Source: Planctomycetota bacterium
Lineage (GTDB): Bacteria; Planctomycetota; MHYJ01; JACPRB01
DNA: 12,754 bases
Direction: 5' to 3'
Assembly: GCA_016200125.1 (NCBI GenBank)
Contig: JACQFK010000036.1
Span: 1 to 12,754 of the forward strand
Shown here piece after piece: positions 6,295 to 12,586 of this stretch. The notes beneath the pieces were generated by a model. It did no database searches. It saw only the letters and a program-made list of their open reading frames with translations, and was not told where the DNA came from. The translations under genes were made by a program, and so were the position numbers. Each line of letters begins with the position of its first letter. Position 1 is the stretch's first letter.

Positions 6295-8195
6295 GCCAAC
6301 TTCTCTGGTTGATTCCGGTCCTGCCGCTGATCGGCTTCCTGATCAACGGCGCGCGTCGGCTGCCCAAGGCGATCGCCGCGATCGTCGGCTGCGCGGGGCC
6401 CCTCGCGTCGTTCGGACTCTCCCTCGGGGCCGTCGCCGAGGTCGCCAAGTCGGGCGCGATCCAACATGCGTCTTTCGACTGGATCACGACGGGCGCCCTG
6501 AGCATCCCCTTCGGGCTGACGGTCGACCCGCTGAGCGGCGTCATGATCCTCGTCGTCACGGGCGTCGGCTCGCTGATCCACCTCTACTCGATCAGCTACA
6601 TGCACGACGACGAGGGCTTCTCGAAGTTCTTCGCCTACTTGAACCTCTTCATGTTCTCGATGCTGATCCTCGTCCTCGGCGATTCCATCCTGCTGATGTT
6701 CGTCGGCTGGGAAGGGGTGGGCCTCTGCTCCTACCTGCTGATCGGGTTCTGGTACAAGGAGCTCAAGAACGCCGACGCGGGGAAGAAGGCCTTCATCACC
6801 AACCGCATCGGCGACTTCGGCTTCCTGCTCGGCCTGTTCTGCCTCTGGCAGATGTTCCACACGCTCGACTTCAAGGCGATGAGCGTGGGCCACGTGGACG
6901 AGCGCTGGGCCGTGCCCGCGGCGGCGCTGCTCTTCCTGGGGGCCTGCGGCAAGAGCGCGCAGATCCCCCTCTACGTCTGGCTGCCCGACGCGATGGCCGG
7001 CCCCACGCCGGTCTCGGCCCTCATCCACGCGGCGACCATGGTGACCGCGGGCGTCTACATGATGGCCCGGATGAACTTCCTCTACATCCACACGCCGGAG
7101 GTGATGGGCCTGGTCGTCCTGGTCGCCTCCGCCACCGCGCTCTTCGCGGGCGTCATCGCCGTCGCCCAAAACGACATCAAGAAGGTCCTCGCGTACTCCA
7201 CGGTCTCCCAGCTCGGCTTCATGTTCGCCGGCATCGCGACCGCGGAGTTCACGAGCGGCCTCTACCACGTCGTGACGCACGCCTTCTTCAAGGCGCTGCT
7301 CTTCCTGGGCGCGGGCGCCGTGATCCACGCGCTCCACGGCGAGCAGGACATCCGGAAAATGGGCGGCCTGGGGAAGAAGCTGCCCGGGCTCGCGGCGGTC
7401 TTCGTCGCGGGCGGCCTGGCTCTCGCGGGCATGCCCGGGACCTCGGGCTTCTTCTCCAAGGACCATATCCTGGCCGCGGTCTACCTGAAGGCCTCGCTCC
7501 CGGCCTTCGGCCTGGCCTGGCTCATCCTGCTGGCGACCGCGCTGCTCACGGCGTTCTACACCACGCGGCTGGTCCTGGTCGTGTTCTTCAGCCCGCCGGA
7601 GCATCATGACGAGCATCACGAGCTCCACAAGCCGGGAGCGCTCATGATGGGGCCGCTCGCGCTGCTCGCCGCCGCGTCCATCCTGGGCGGCCTGCTTCAG
7701 CATCCGATCGAGGAGTTTCTGAAGCCCGTCTGGGCGCCCCACACCCATGAGATCAGCGCGAAGACCGAGCAGGAGGCCTCCCGGATCAACATGATCCTGT
7801 CCTCGGCGATGTTCCTCCTCGGCGCCGGCGTCGCGGCGCTGGTCTACGCCCGCGCGGGCGGACGCGACTGGGTCAAGCGCTTCGTCGAGGGCGGCGGGAA
7901 GAGGCTCCACAAGCTGGTCGAGAACAAGTTCTACGTCGACGAGATCTACGAATACACGGTGATCGCCCCGGTCAAGATGACCGCGACGATCGTCTGGTTC
8001 CTCATCGACCTGGTGATCATCGATACCCTGCTCGTCAACGGGGCGGGCTGGGCGGTCTACGGGATCGGCCGCGCCCTGAGGCGCACCCACACGGGGTCGG
8101 TGAACGTCGGCGTCGTGTCGTTCGTGTTGGGCGCGCTGGCGCTGCTCGCGTACGTCGCTTACCAGTTCAGGAACACATGGCAGCTCCCCTTCTAA
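6291..8195 (+). CDS. nuoL: NADH-quinone oxidoreductase subunit L (NuoL), antiporter-like pump subunit
   Basis: NuoL is the distal antiporter-like subunit and carries the long lateral helix that runs along the membrane arm. It has 634 residues, close to E. coli (613). Conserved charges are E141 in GWEGVGLCSYLL (E144 in E. coli), K221 in GKSAQIPLYVWLPDAM, H246 in SALIHAATMVTAGVY and K334 in HAFFKALLFLGAGAVIH. The C-terminal part (ENKFYVDEIYEYTVIAP, then a further hydrophobic segment and a last helix) is the family's lateral-helix region. A His/Glu-rich loop near residues 438-447 is common in NuoL and is not a metal site by itself. Only AAGG lies directly against the ATG, so translation probably depends on coupling to nuoK. 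It overlaps nuoM by 19 bp. Confidence 0.96.
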   Translation: MSQLLWLIPVLPLIGFLINGARRLPKAIAAIVGCAGPLASFGLSLGAVAEVAKSGAIQHASFDWITTGALSIPFGLTVDPLSGVMILVVTGVGSLIHLYSISYMHDDEGFSKFFAYLNLFMFSMLILVLGDSILLMFVGWEGVGLCSYLLIGFWYKELKNADAGKKAFITNRIGDFGFLLGLFCLWQMFHTLDFKAMSVGHVDERWAVPAAALLFLGACGKSAQIPLYVWLPDAMAGPTPVSALIHAATMVTAGVYMMARMNFLYIHTPEVMGLVVLVASATALFAGVIAVAQNDIKKVLAYSTVSQLGFMFAGIATAEFTSGLYHVVTHAFFKALLFLGAGAVIHALHGEQDIRKMGGLGKKLPGLAAVFVAGGLALAGMPGTSGFFSKDHILAAVYLKASLPAFGLAWLILLATALLTAFYTTRLVLVVFFSPPEHHDEHHELHKPGALMMGPLALLAAASILGGLLQHPIEEFLKPVWAPHTHEISAKTEQEASRINMILSSAMFLLGAGVAALVYARAGGRDWVKRFVEGGGKRLHKLVENKFYVDEIYEYTVIAPVKMTATIVWFLIDLVIIDTLLVNGAGWAVYGIGRALRRTHTGSVNVGVVSFVLGALALLAYVAYQFRNTWQLPF

Positions 8196-9670
8196 CGCTG
8201 ATCACGTTCCTGCCGGCGGCGGCGGGACTGCTGCTCTCTCCGCTCAAGGCGGAGAAGGCCGCGGTCGTCCGCTGGGCCGCGCTCGGCGTCTCGGTCGTGG
8301 TCCTCGGGCTCGCGGCCTGGGCCTGGATCGGCTTCGACCCCTCGCACGGATCGGAGATCCAGTTCAAGGAGGACGTCCGCTGGATCGAAGGGATGCGGAT
8401 CCGCTACACGATGGGCGTGGACGTGATCAGCCTCGCGATGATCGCACTCACCGCGTTCCTGATGCCGCTCGCGATCCGCGCGTCCTGGCGCCAGTCGAAC
8501 GGGTTCATGATCGCGCTGCTCTTCCTCGAGACGGGGATGATGGGCGCGTTCTGCGCGCTCGACCTCTTCCTCTTCTACGTGTTCTGGGAGGCGATGCTGA
8601 TCCCGATGTACCTGCTGATCGGGATCTGGGGCGGCCCGCGGCGCATCTACGCTTCGGTCAAGTTCATCCTCTACACGATCGTCGGCAGCGTGCTGATGCT
8701 CGCGGCGATCCTCTACGTCGGCCTCCAGGCGCACAGCTTCGACGTGATCGCGCTGCAGGTCCGCCTGCCGGGCATGATCCCGATCGGCACCCAGCACTGG
8801 CTCTTCTGGGCCTTCGCGCTTTCCTTCGCCATCAAGGTCCCGCTGTTCCCCTTCCACACCTGGCTGCCCGACGCGCACGTCGAGGCGCCGACCGCGGGCG
8901 CGGTGATCCTCGCCGGCGTCCTGCTCAAGATGGGCACCTACGGCTTCCTCCGCTTCGCGATCCCCTTCTTCCCGCAGGCGGCGGTCGACTTCACGCCGGC
9001 CTTCATCTGGCTCTCGACGATCGGGATCATCTACGGTTCGCTCATGGCGATGGCGCAGAGCGACATCAAGAAGCTCGTGGCCTATTCGAGCGTCGCCCAC
9101 CTGGGCTTCTGCATGCTCGGCATCTTCTCCGGCACGCAGGAGGGGATGCAGGGCGCGGTGCTCCAGATGGTGAACCACGGCCTCTCGACCGGCGCGCTCT
9201 TCCTGCTGGTGGGCGTCATCTACGAGAAGACCCACCGCCGCGGCGTGGACGACTTCGGCGGCATGGCGAAGGTGATGCCCGTCTACGCAATCCTGTTCAT
9301 GATCGTCACGCTCTCCTCCATCGGCCTCCCGGGCCTGAACGGCTTCGTCGGGGAGTTCCTCGTGCTGTTCGGGTCCTTCCGGCACCATCCGACGGCGACG
9401 GCCTTCGCCTCCCTGGGCGTGGTGCTGGGGGCGGTCTACATGCTCAAGCTCTACCGCGACGTATTCTTCGGCCCCGTGACGCGGCCGGAGCGGGAGAAGG
9501 TGGGCGACGTGGAGAAGGGCGATCTCGCGTACCTTCTGCCCATCGTCGCGCTGATCATCCTGCTCGGCATCCTGCCGAACCTCGTGCTGAAGCGCACGGA
9601 AGCCGCGGTCGACGGCGTGGTCAAGCGGTACAGCCAGGCTCCGAAGGTGTCCGTTGAACATCACCATTGA
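8177..9670 (+). CDS. nuoM: NADH-quinone oxidoreductase subunit M (NuoM), antiporter-like pump subunit
   Basis: NuoM is the middle antiporter-like membrane subunit, of normal length (497 residues; E. coli 509). Key residues are E138 in YVFWEAMLIPMYLLIG and K220 in AIKVPLFPFHTWLPDAHVEA. The following segment AGAVILAGVLLKMGTYGFLR and SDIKKLVAYSSVAHLGF are diagnostic for NuoM. Its ATG lies 19 bp inside nuoL, with AGGA at 8169-8172 a few bases upstream. The C-terminus ends in three histidines. Its stop lies 17 bp inside nuoN. Confidence 0.96.
   Translation: MAAPLLTLITFLPAAAGLLLSPLKAEKAAVVRWAALGVSVVVLGLAAWAWIGFDPSHGSEIQFKEDVRWIEGMRIRYTMGVDVISLAMIALTAFLMPLAIRASWRQSNGFMIALLFLETGMMGAFCALDLFLFYVFWEAMLIPMYLLIGIWGGPRRIYASVKFILYTIVGSVLMLAAILYVGLQAHSFDVIALQVRLPGMIPIGTQHWLFWAFALSFAIKVPLFPFHTWLPDAHVEAPTAGAVILAGVLLKMGTYGFLRFAIPFFPQAAVDFTPAFIWLSTIGIIYGSLMAMAQSDIKKLVAYSSVAHLGFCMLGIFSGTQEGMQGAVLQMVNHGLSTGALFLLVGVIYEKTHRRGVDDFGGMAKVMPVYAILFMIVTLSSIGLPGLNGFVGEFLVLFGSFRHHPTATAFASLGVVLGAVYMLKLYRDVFFGPVTRPEREKVGDVEKGDLAYLLPIVALIILLGILPNLVLKRTEAAVDGVVKRYSQAPKVSVEHHH
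9643..9647 (+). promoter_or_regulatory. Ribosome binding site for nuoN (supports TTG start)
   Basis: GAAGG ends 6 bases before the TTG at 9654. No in-frame ATG or GTG exists nearby, and the first helix of NuoN begins soon after this codon, so TTG is the best start. Confidence 0.5.
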
Positions 9671-11159
9671 CGACGTCCTGTCCATCCTCCCGGCGCTCTC
9701 GCTGATCGCGGGGGCCTTCGTGGTGGTGGCCGCCGGGACGCTGGTGCGGCCCGAGAAGCGGCAGGGCATCTCGGAGTTCCTCTGCTACTTCGCGCTGGCC
9801 TTCGCGCTGGCGACGGTCTTCTTCCGGATCATGCCGCCGAAGGGGCAGGACGAGCTCGTCGCGGTCACGGGCTTCAACGGCTCGGTGAAGCTGGACGCCC
9901 TGGCGCTCTTCGTCACGCTGACGGTGATCGCGGCAACGGGGCTCGCGGTGGTGCTCTCGGCCGATGCGATGAAGGGCAACGAGTCGGCGCACGGCGAGTA
10001 CTACGGGCTGCTGCTGCTGTCGGCGTCGGGCATGATGCTGCTCATCGAGGCGCAGGAGCTGATCACGTTCTTCATCGCGCTCGAAATCCTGTCGCTCGCG
10101 CTCTACGCGCTCTCGGGGCTCTACCGACGGGATGCGCGCTCGAACGAGGCGTCGATGAAGTACTTCGTGATGGGCGCCTTCGCCTCGGGCTTCGTGCTCT
10201 ACGGCATGGCGCTGCTCTACGGCGCGACGGGGTCGATCTCGATCCCGGAGATCGGCGCGCGGATCGGAGGGGGGGCGGTGCAGCAGGGCTCGCTCGTGAC
10301 GGTGGGCTTCGTCCTGCTGGGGATCGGGCTGGCGTTCAAGGTGGGGGCGGTGCCCTTCCACCAGTGGGTGCCGGACGTCTACGAAGGGGCGCCGACCTCG
10401 GTGACGGCCTTCATGTCGGTGGCGGTGAAGGCGGCGGGCTTCGGCGCGCTGCTGCGGCTGCTGCTGACGGCAGGCCGGATGGAGGCGGGGACCTGGGGGC
10501 CGCTGCTCTGGGCGATCTCGATCGCGACGATGGTGGGGGGCAACCTGCTCGCGATCGGGCAGTCGAACGTGAAGCGGATGCTGGCCTACTCGTCGATCGC
10601 CCACACGGGCTACATCCTGGGCGGGGTGACGGCGCTGCGCCAGCAGGGGGCCTACCTCTCGTCGCTGCAGGAGGCCGGGGCGGCGGCGACCTACTACCTG
10701 TTCATCTACACGTTCATGACGCTGGGAGCCTTCGCGTTCCTGATCTACGCGGGCCGCGGCGACAAGGACGCGGAGGACATCGGCGACTTCGCGGGGCTGG
10801 CGAAGCGCAAGCCCTGGGCGGCGCTGGCGATGACGGTGTTCATGATCTCGCTCGCGGGGATTCCGCCGACGGCGGGCTTCTTCGGCAAGTTCCTGCTCTT
10901 CAAGGCGATGCTGCAGGCCAGGGAGTACACGCTGGTGATCGTGGGCGTGCTGAGCTCGGCGGTGTCGCTCTACTACTACCTGCGCGTGGTCGTGTACATG
11001 TACATGAAGCCGGAGGGGGAGGGGGCGGAGACGCCGCGCCTGGGCTTCAACGCGGCGCTGGTGGTCTACGCCTGCGCGGCCTTTACGCTCGCCCTGGGCG
11101 TCATGCCCGCCAAGTACCTCAGCCTCTCCTTCCAGTCGATCCAGTCGCTGCTGCGGTAA
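9654..11159 (+). CDS. nuoN: NADH-quinone oxidoreductase subunit N (NuoN), antiporter-like pump subunit
   Basis: NuoN is the third antiporter-like membrane subunit, next to NuoK, with 501 residues. Seen are E144 in IALEILSLALYALSGL, K229 in GLAFKVGAVPFHQWVPDVYE and GAPTSVTAFMSVAVKAAGF, a string typical of NuoN rather than L or M. SNVKRMLAYSSIAHTGYIL follows at the second half of the antiporter fold. Translation starts at TTG, 17 bp inside nuoM. Third-position use differs from the other nuo genes: GTG, GCG and GGG dominate where upstream genes prefer GTC and GGC. Content and position are otherwise ordinary. It is the last gene of the operon, and its stop is one base from the stop of the opposing lipoprotein gene, leaving no room for a conventional terminator between them. 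Confidence 0.96.
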   Translation: MNITIDDVLSILPALSLIAGAFVVVAAGTLVRPEKRQGISEFLCYFALAFALATVFFRIMPPKGQDELVAVTGFNGSVKLDALALFVTLTVIAATGLAVVLSADAMKGNESAHGEYYGLLLLSASGMMLLIEAQELITFFIALEILSLALYALSGLYRRDARSNEASMKYFVMGAFASGFVLYGMALLYGATGSISIPEIGARIGGGAVQQGSLVTVGFVLLGIGLAFKVGAVPFHQWVPDVYEGAPTSVTAFMSVAVKAAGFGALLRLLLTAGRMEAGTWGPLLWAISIATMVGGNLLAIGQSNVKRMLAYSSIAHTGYILGGVTALRQQGAYLSSLQEAGAAATYYLFIYTFMTLGAFAFLIYAGRGDKDAEDIGDFAGLAKRKPWAALAMTVFMISLAGIPPTAGFFGKFLLFKAMLQAREYTLVIVGVLSSAVSLYYYLRVVVYMYMKPEGEGAETPRLGFNAALVVYACAAFTLALGVMPAKYLSLSFQSIQSLLR

Positions 11160-11160
11160 T

Positions 11161-11541
11161 TCACCTTGAATCGCTCGTGATCGGCCTCTGCTGCTCGCTC
11201 ACCCGGCTCACCCGGCCATCCTCCGCGAACTCCACGAGCAGCTCCGTGTAGTGTCCGATCGGGATGACCACGGCACTCTGGCTGGAGGCGAGGATGAAGA
11301 GCGCGTCGATGAAGGCGCCCACGTAGAGAAAGGCGCCCCCGTAGGGCGTGCTCCAGTCCGGCTCGCCCAGGGCCAGCAGGACGTCCTCGCGGGTCGTCGA
11401 ACAGGTCTCGATGGTGATGTCCTGGACCGGGGAGCTGTTGTAGCGGTGGGAGGGAACGCGCCACCCCGGCGTCGGGATGATGAGGCAGCCCGTGAGCAGG
11501 GGCGCCAGCGAACCCAGGAGGAAGGACCGGAAGGCGCTCAC
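11161..11541 (-). CDS. Small lipoprotein with BamE/SmpA-like motif (second gene of pair)
   Basis: This is a predicted lipoprotein of 126 residues. After a short basic start (SAFR) comes a hydrophobic stretch ending in the lipobox LLTGC, so Cys19 would be lipidated. No Asp follows it, so by the E. coli rule it would go to the outer membrane. The mature part contains TTREDVLLALGEP (49-61), which resembles the BamE/SmpA/OmlA family motif (G-x-T-x2-x-V-x2-lLG-x-P). A hydrophobic stretch and LLVEFAEDGRVSRVS follow near the C-terminus; the RVSRVS repeat comes from a 9-bp tandem duplication. The start is GTG at 11541, overlapping the stop of the preceding gene by 4 bp (GTGA), so the two are co-translated. 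Function is not known; true BamE activity is not implied. It converges tail-to-tail with nuoN. Confidence 0.85.
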   Translation of the reverse strand: MSAFRSFLLGSLAPLLTGCLIIPTPGWRVPSHRYNSSPVQDITIETCSTTREDVLLALGEPDWSTPYGGAFLYVGAFIDALFILASSQSAVVIPIGHYTELLVEFAEDGRVSRVSEQQRPITSDSR

Positions 11542-11906
11542 GGCCTCACCGCGATGAGGGAGTGACGGCGGAGGATGTTCGTCTCATCGAATACCGTCAC
11601 CACGCTCAGGTTCGCGATGCTCCATTGCGTCACGCCGCCGAAATTGCGGTCGAGTTCACGTCGGACGGGGATGACGCCCTTCTCGTTGGCCTCGATGCGG
11701 AAGGTCAGGATGCGTCCGCTCTCGTACTCCCCCGTGGGATCTCCGAAGCGAAGAAGGACCTCCTCGCGGGTCGTCACTCCGTCGCGAAGAAAGCTCAGAT
11801 GCTTCCCCTCCACCTCGGCGACTTTCAGGGGCACCTGCTGGGGGGTGCAGCCGGCGAGGCCGACCCCAAGCGAGAAGACAAGGATCAGGGCGAAACTGTT
11901 CCTCAC
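11538..11906 (-). CDS. Small lipoprotein with BamE/SmpA-like motif (first gene of pair)
   Basis: This is a predicted lipoprotein of 122 residues. A signal peptide MRNSFALILVFSLGVGLAGC ends in lipobox LAGC, with lipidated Cys20 followed by Thr, which favours outer-membrane sorting. The mature part has DGVTTREEVLLRFGDP (42-57), the same motif as the downstream gene (TTREDVLLALGEP). It ends in VVTVFDETNILRRHSL, comparable in place to LLVEFAEDGRVSRVS there, so the two look like diverged paralogues. BamE-like lipoproteins of this kind are widespread and mostly uncharacterised. The GTG at 11906 is fixed by the signal peptide: later starts would cut into the hydrophobic core. No Shine-Dalgarno sequence precedes it, which fits the nearly leaderless transcript predicted from the sigma-54-like element at 11919-11933. 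Confidence 0.85.
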   Translation of the reverse strand: MRNSFALILVFSLGVGLAGCTPQQVPLKVAEVEGKHLSFLRDGVTTREEVLLRFGDPTGEYESGRILTFRIEANEKGVIPVRRELDRNFGGVTQWSIANLSVVTVFDETNILRRHSLIAVRP

Positions 11907-11918
11907 ACTTGGAACGGC

Positions 11919-11933
11919 GCAATTGGAGTGCCA
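11919..11933 (-). promoter_or_regulatory. Candidate sigma-54 (RpoN) -24/-12 promoter for the lipoprotein pair
   Basis: On the minus strand the sequence reads TGGCAC-N5-TTGC, preceded by C. This keeps the invariant GG and GC dinucleotides 10 bases apart and matches the sigma-54 core at every fixed base; the base after TTGC is G rather than the usual A or T. With the C of GC at -12, transcription would start at about 11907, one base before the GTG of the lipoprotein gene. The match is strong and correctly oriented in an intergenic region, but no activator gene is in view. Confidence 0.5.
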
Positions 11934-11937
11934 GAAT

Positions 11938-11955
11938 CCCCCGGAGGACCGGGGG
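11938..11955. repeat. GC-only inverted repeat next to the sigma-54-like element
   Basis: CCCCCGG and CCGGGGG form a perfect 7-bp dyad around the tetranucleotide AGGA. It lies directly upstream of the -24 element when read on the minus strand. No T-run follows on either strand, so it is not an ordinary intrinsic terminator. It could be a protein-binding site, or a chance product of a G/C-rich tract. Confidence 0.5.
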
Positions 11956-12059
11956 GAGGAGGAGGGCGGAGGAATCCGGGACTTGCGTCGCCGGACGTGG
12001 AAAATGCCGCCTCTTCAGCAAGCCGGCCTCTCCGGACGATAAGACTGTCAGTGCGAGAG

Positions 12060-12064
12060 AGGAG
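12060..12064 (+). promoter_or_regulatory. Ribosome binding site for the LysM gene
   Basis: AGGAG, within GAGAGAGGAG, ends 6 bases before the ATG at 12071. This strong Shine-Dalgarno sequence decides the start. Longer in-frame readings from as far as 11909 would add a basic, non-hydrophobic leader before the membrane segment. Confidence 0.8.
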
Positions 12065-12070
12065 CCCCTT

Positions 12071-12523
12071 ATGTTGACCGCCCCGCTCAAGATCGGACTG
12101 GCCGCGGCCTGCCTGGTCGGCGTCGCCGCCATCATCGCCTGGGACCTGGTGAGAAGCCACGCGCCCGAGGTCGTCATTGCAACGCCGTCCCCGGCCGCCA
12201 CGATGCTCGTGCCGGCGCTCCCGGCTCCCGAGCCCGTCGTCCGCCCGCCGGCGGGAGACGCCGTCCTCTGCCCGCCGGCTCCCAAGGAGGAGCCCAAGGC
12301 CCTGGCGACGCCGGAGCCCCCGGCGAAGCCCGCCGCGCCCTCCGAGCCTCCGCAGGTCTACACCGTCTCCCAGGGGGATACGCTGTACGGCATCTCGGTG
12401 AAGCTCTACGGCACGCCGCGCCACTACGAGCGCATCTACGAGGCGAACAAGGACCGGATCCGCGATCCCAACACGCTCCAGGTCGGCGTCAACCTGAGGA
12501 TGCCGGACCTCGCGGGGAAGTAG
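12071..12523 (+). CDS. Membrane-anchored LysM-domain protein
   Basis: This 150-residue protein probably binds peptidoglycan. An N-terminal hydrophobic helix (about 8-27, with K7 before and R28 after) looks like a signal anchor. A Pro/Ala/Glu-rich linker of about 65 residues (31-95) then spans the periplasm. A single C-terminal LysM domain occupies 97-145, beginning YTVSQGDTLYGISVKLYG and ending with NTLQVGVNLRMP, preceded by RIYEANKDRIRDP. All core LysM features are present (GDTL, IYEAN, L-x-VG-x-x-L-x-MP). No catalytic domain is attached, so it is more likely a wall-tethering or scaffold protein than an enzyme. C14 follows AAA and could be read as a poor lipobox, but the hydrophobic region before it is too short. 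The next gene begins 50 bp downstream and may be cotranscribed. Confidence 0.88.
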   Translation: MLTAPLKIGLAAACLVGVAAIIAWDLVRSHAPEVVIATPSPAATMLVPALPAPEPVVRPPAGDAVLCPPAPKEEPKALATPEPPAKPAAPSEPPQVYTVSQGDTLYGISVKLYGTPRHYERIYEANKDRIRDPNTLQVGVNLRMPDLAGK

Positions 12524-12553
12524 GGCGCTGCCGATTCGATGAACCTTTCCGGG

Positions 12554-12586
12554 TCGTCCGTCGCTTCAGGGTCATGCGACGGACGA
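12554..12586 (+). repeat. Inverted repeat (stem-loop) spanning the start codon of the last gene
   Basis: TCGTCCGTCGC (12554-12564) and GCGACGGACGA (12576-12586) are perfect 11-base complements around an 11-base loop. One G-U and one G-C pair extend the stem to 12552-12588. The loop holds AGGG and the A and U of the start codon at 12574, and the codon's G forms the closing pair. No U-tract follows, so it is not a typical intrinsic terminator for the LysM gene. A translational control hairpin or a DNA operator are possible readings. Confidence 0.7.

Larger units (their letters stand above)
11907..12070. other. Divergent intergenic region between the lipoprotein pair and the LysM gene
   Basis: These 164 bases separate the minus-strand lipoprotein operon from the plus-strand LysM gene, so promoters for both should lie here. 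It contains the sigma-54-like element (minus strand), a GC-only dyad at 11938-11955, and a purine-rich, G-rich stretch at about 11951-11974. CCGGACG occurs twice (11991-11997 and 12032-12038). I see no convincing -35/-10 pair for the LysM gene. Open frames crossing the region on the plus strand have no protein-like character and are not called. Confidence 0.7.

Noticed and set aside
7600..7632. His-rich loop in NuoL as a metal-binding site
   Set aside because: His/Glu-rich loops at this place are common in NuoL and carry no conserved metal-site spacing.
567..8090. Very long antisense open frames (for example 567-2483, 2392-4023 and 6147-8090 on the minus strand)
   Set aside because: They are opposite strongly conserved nuo genes, are rich in Arg, Asp, Glu, Val and His as expected from reading GC-rich codons backwards, and show no domains. 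They are shadows.
11190..11242. GCTGCTCG...CGAGCAGC inverted repeat near the nuoN end as a bidirectional terminator
   Set aside because: Only 8 bp with a loop of more than 30 bases, inside coding sequence and without a T-run; likely chance in GC-rich DNA.
11983..12043. Sigma-70 promoter for the LysM gene (TTGCGT at 11983, GATAAG at 12038)
   Set aside because: The two boxes are far too widely spaced for a pair, and no suitable partner for either lies at 16-18 bp.
11909..12070. N-terminal extension of the LysM protein up to an ATG at 11909
   Set aside because: The extra residues are basic and low in hydrophobicity, would precede the membrane anchor, and lack a good ribosome binding site, while ATG 12071 has AGGAG at ideal distance.
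11562..12077. Plus-strand frames opposite the first lipoprotein gene
   Set aside because: No recognisable features; the minus-strand frame has a clear signal peptide, lipobox and family-like motif.
12554..12586. Inverted repeat as an intrinsic terminator of the LysM gene
   Set aside because: The stem is strong but no U-tract follows the 3' arm, and the arm runs into the next coding sequence. Rho-dependent or other termination cannot be excluded.
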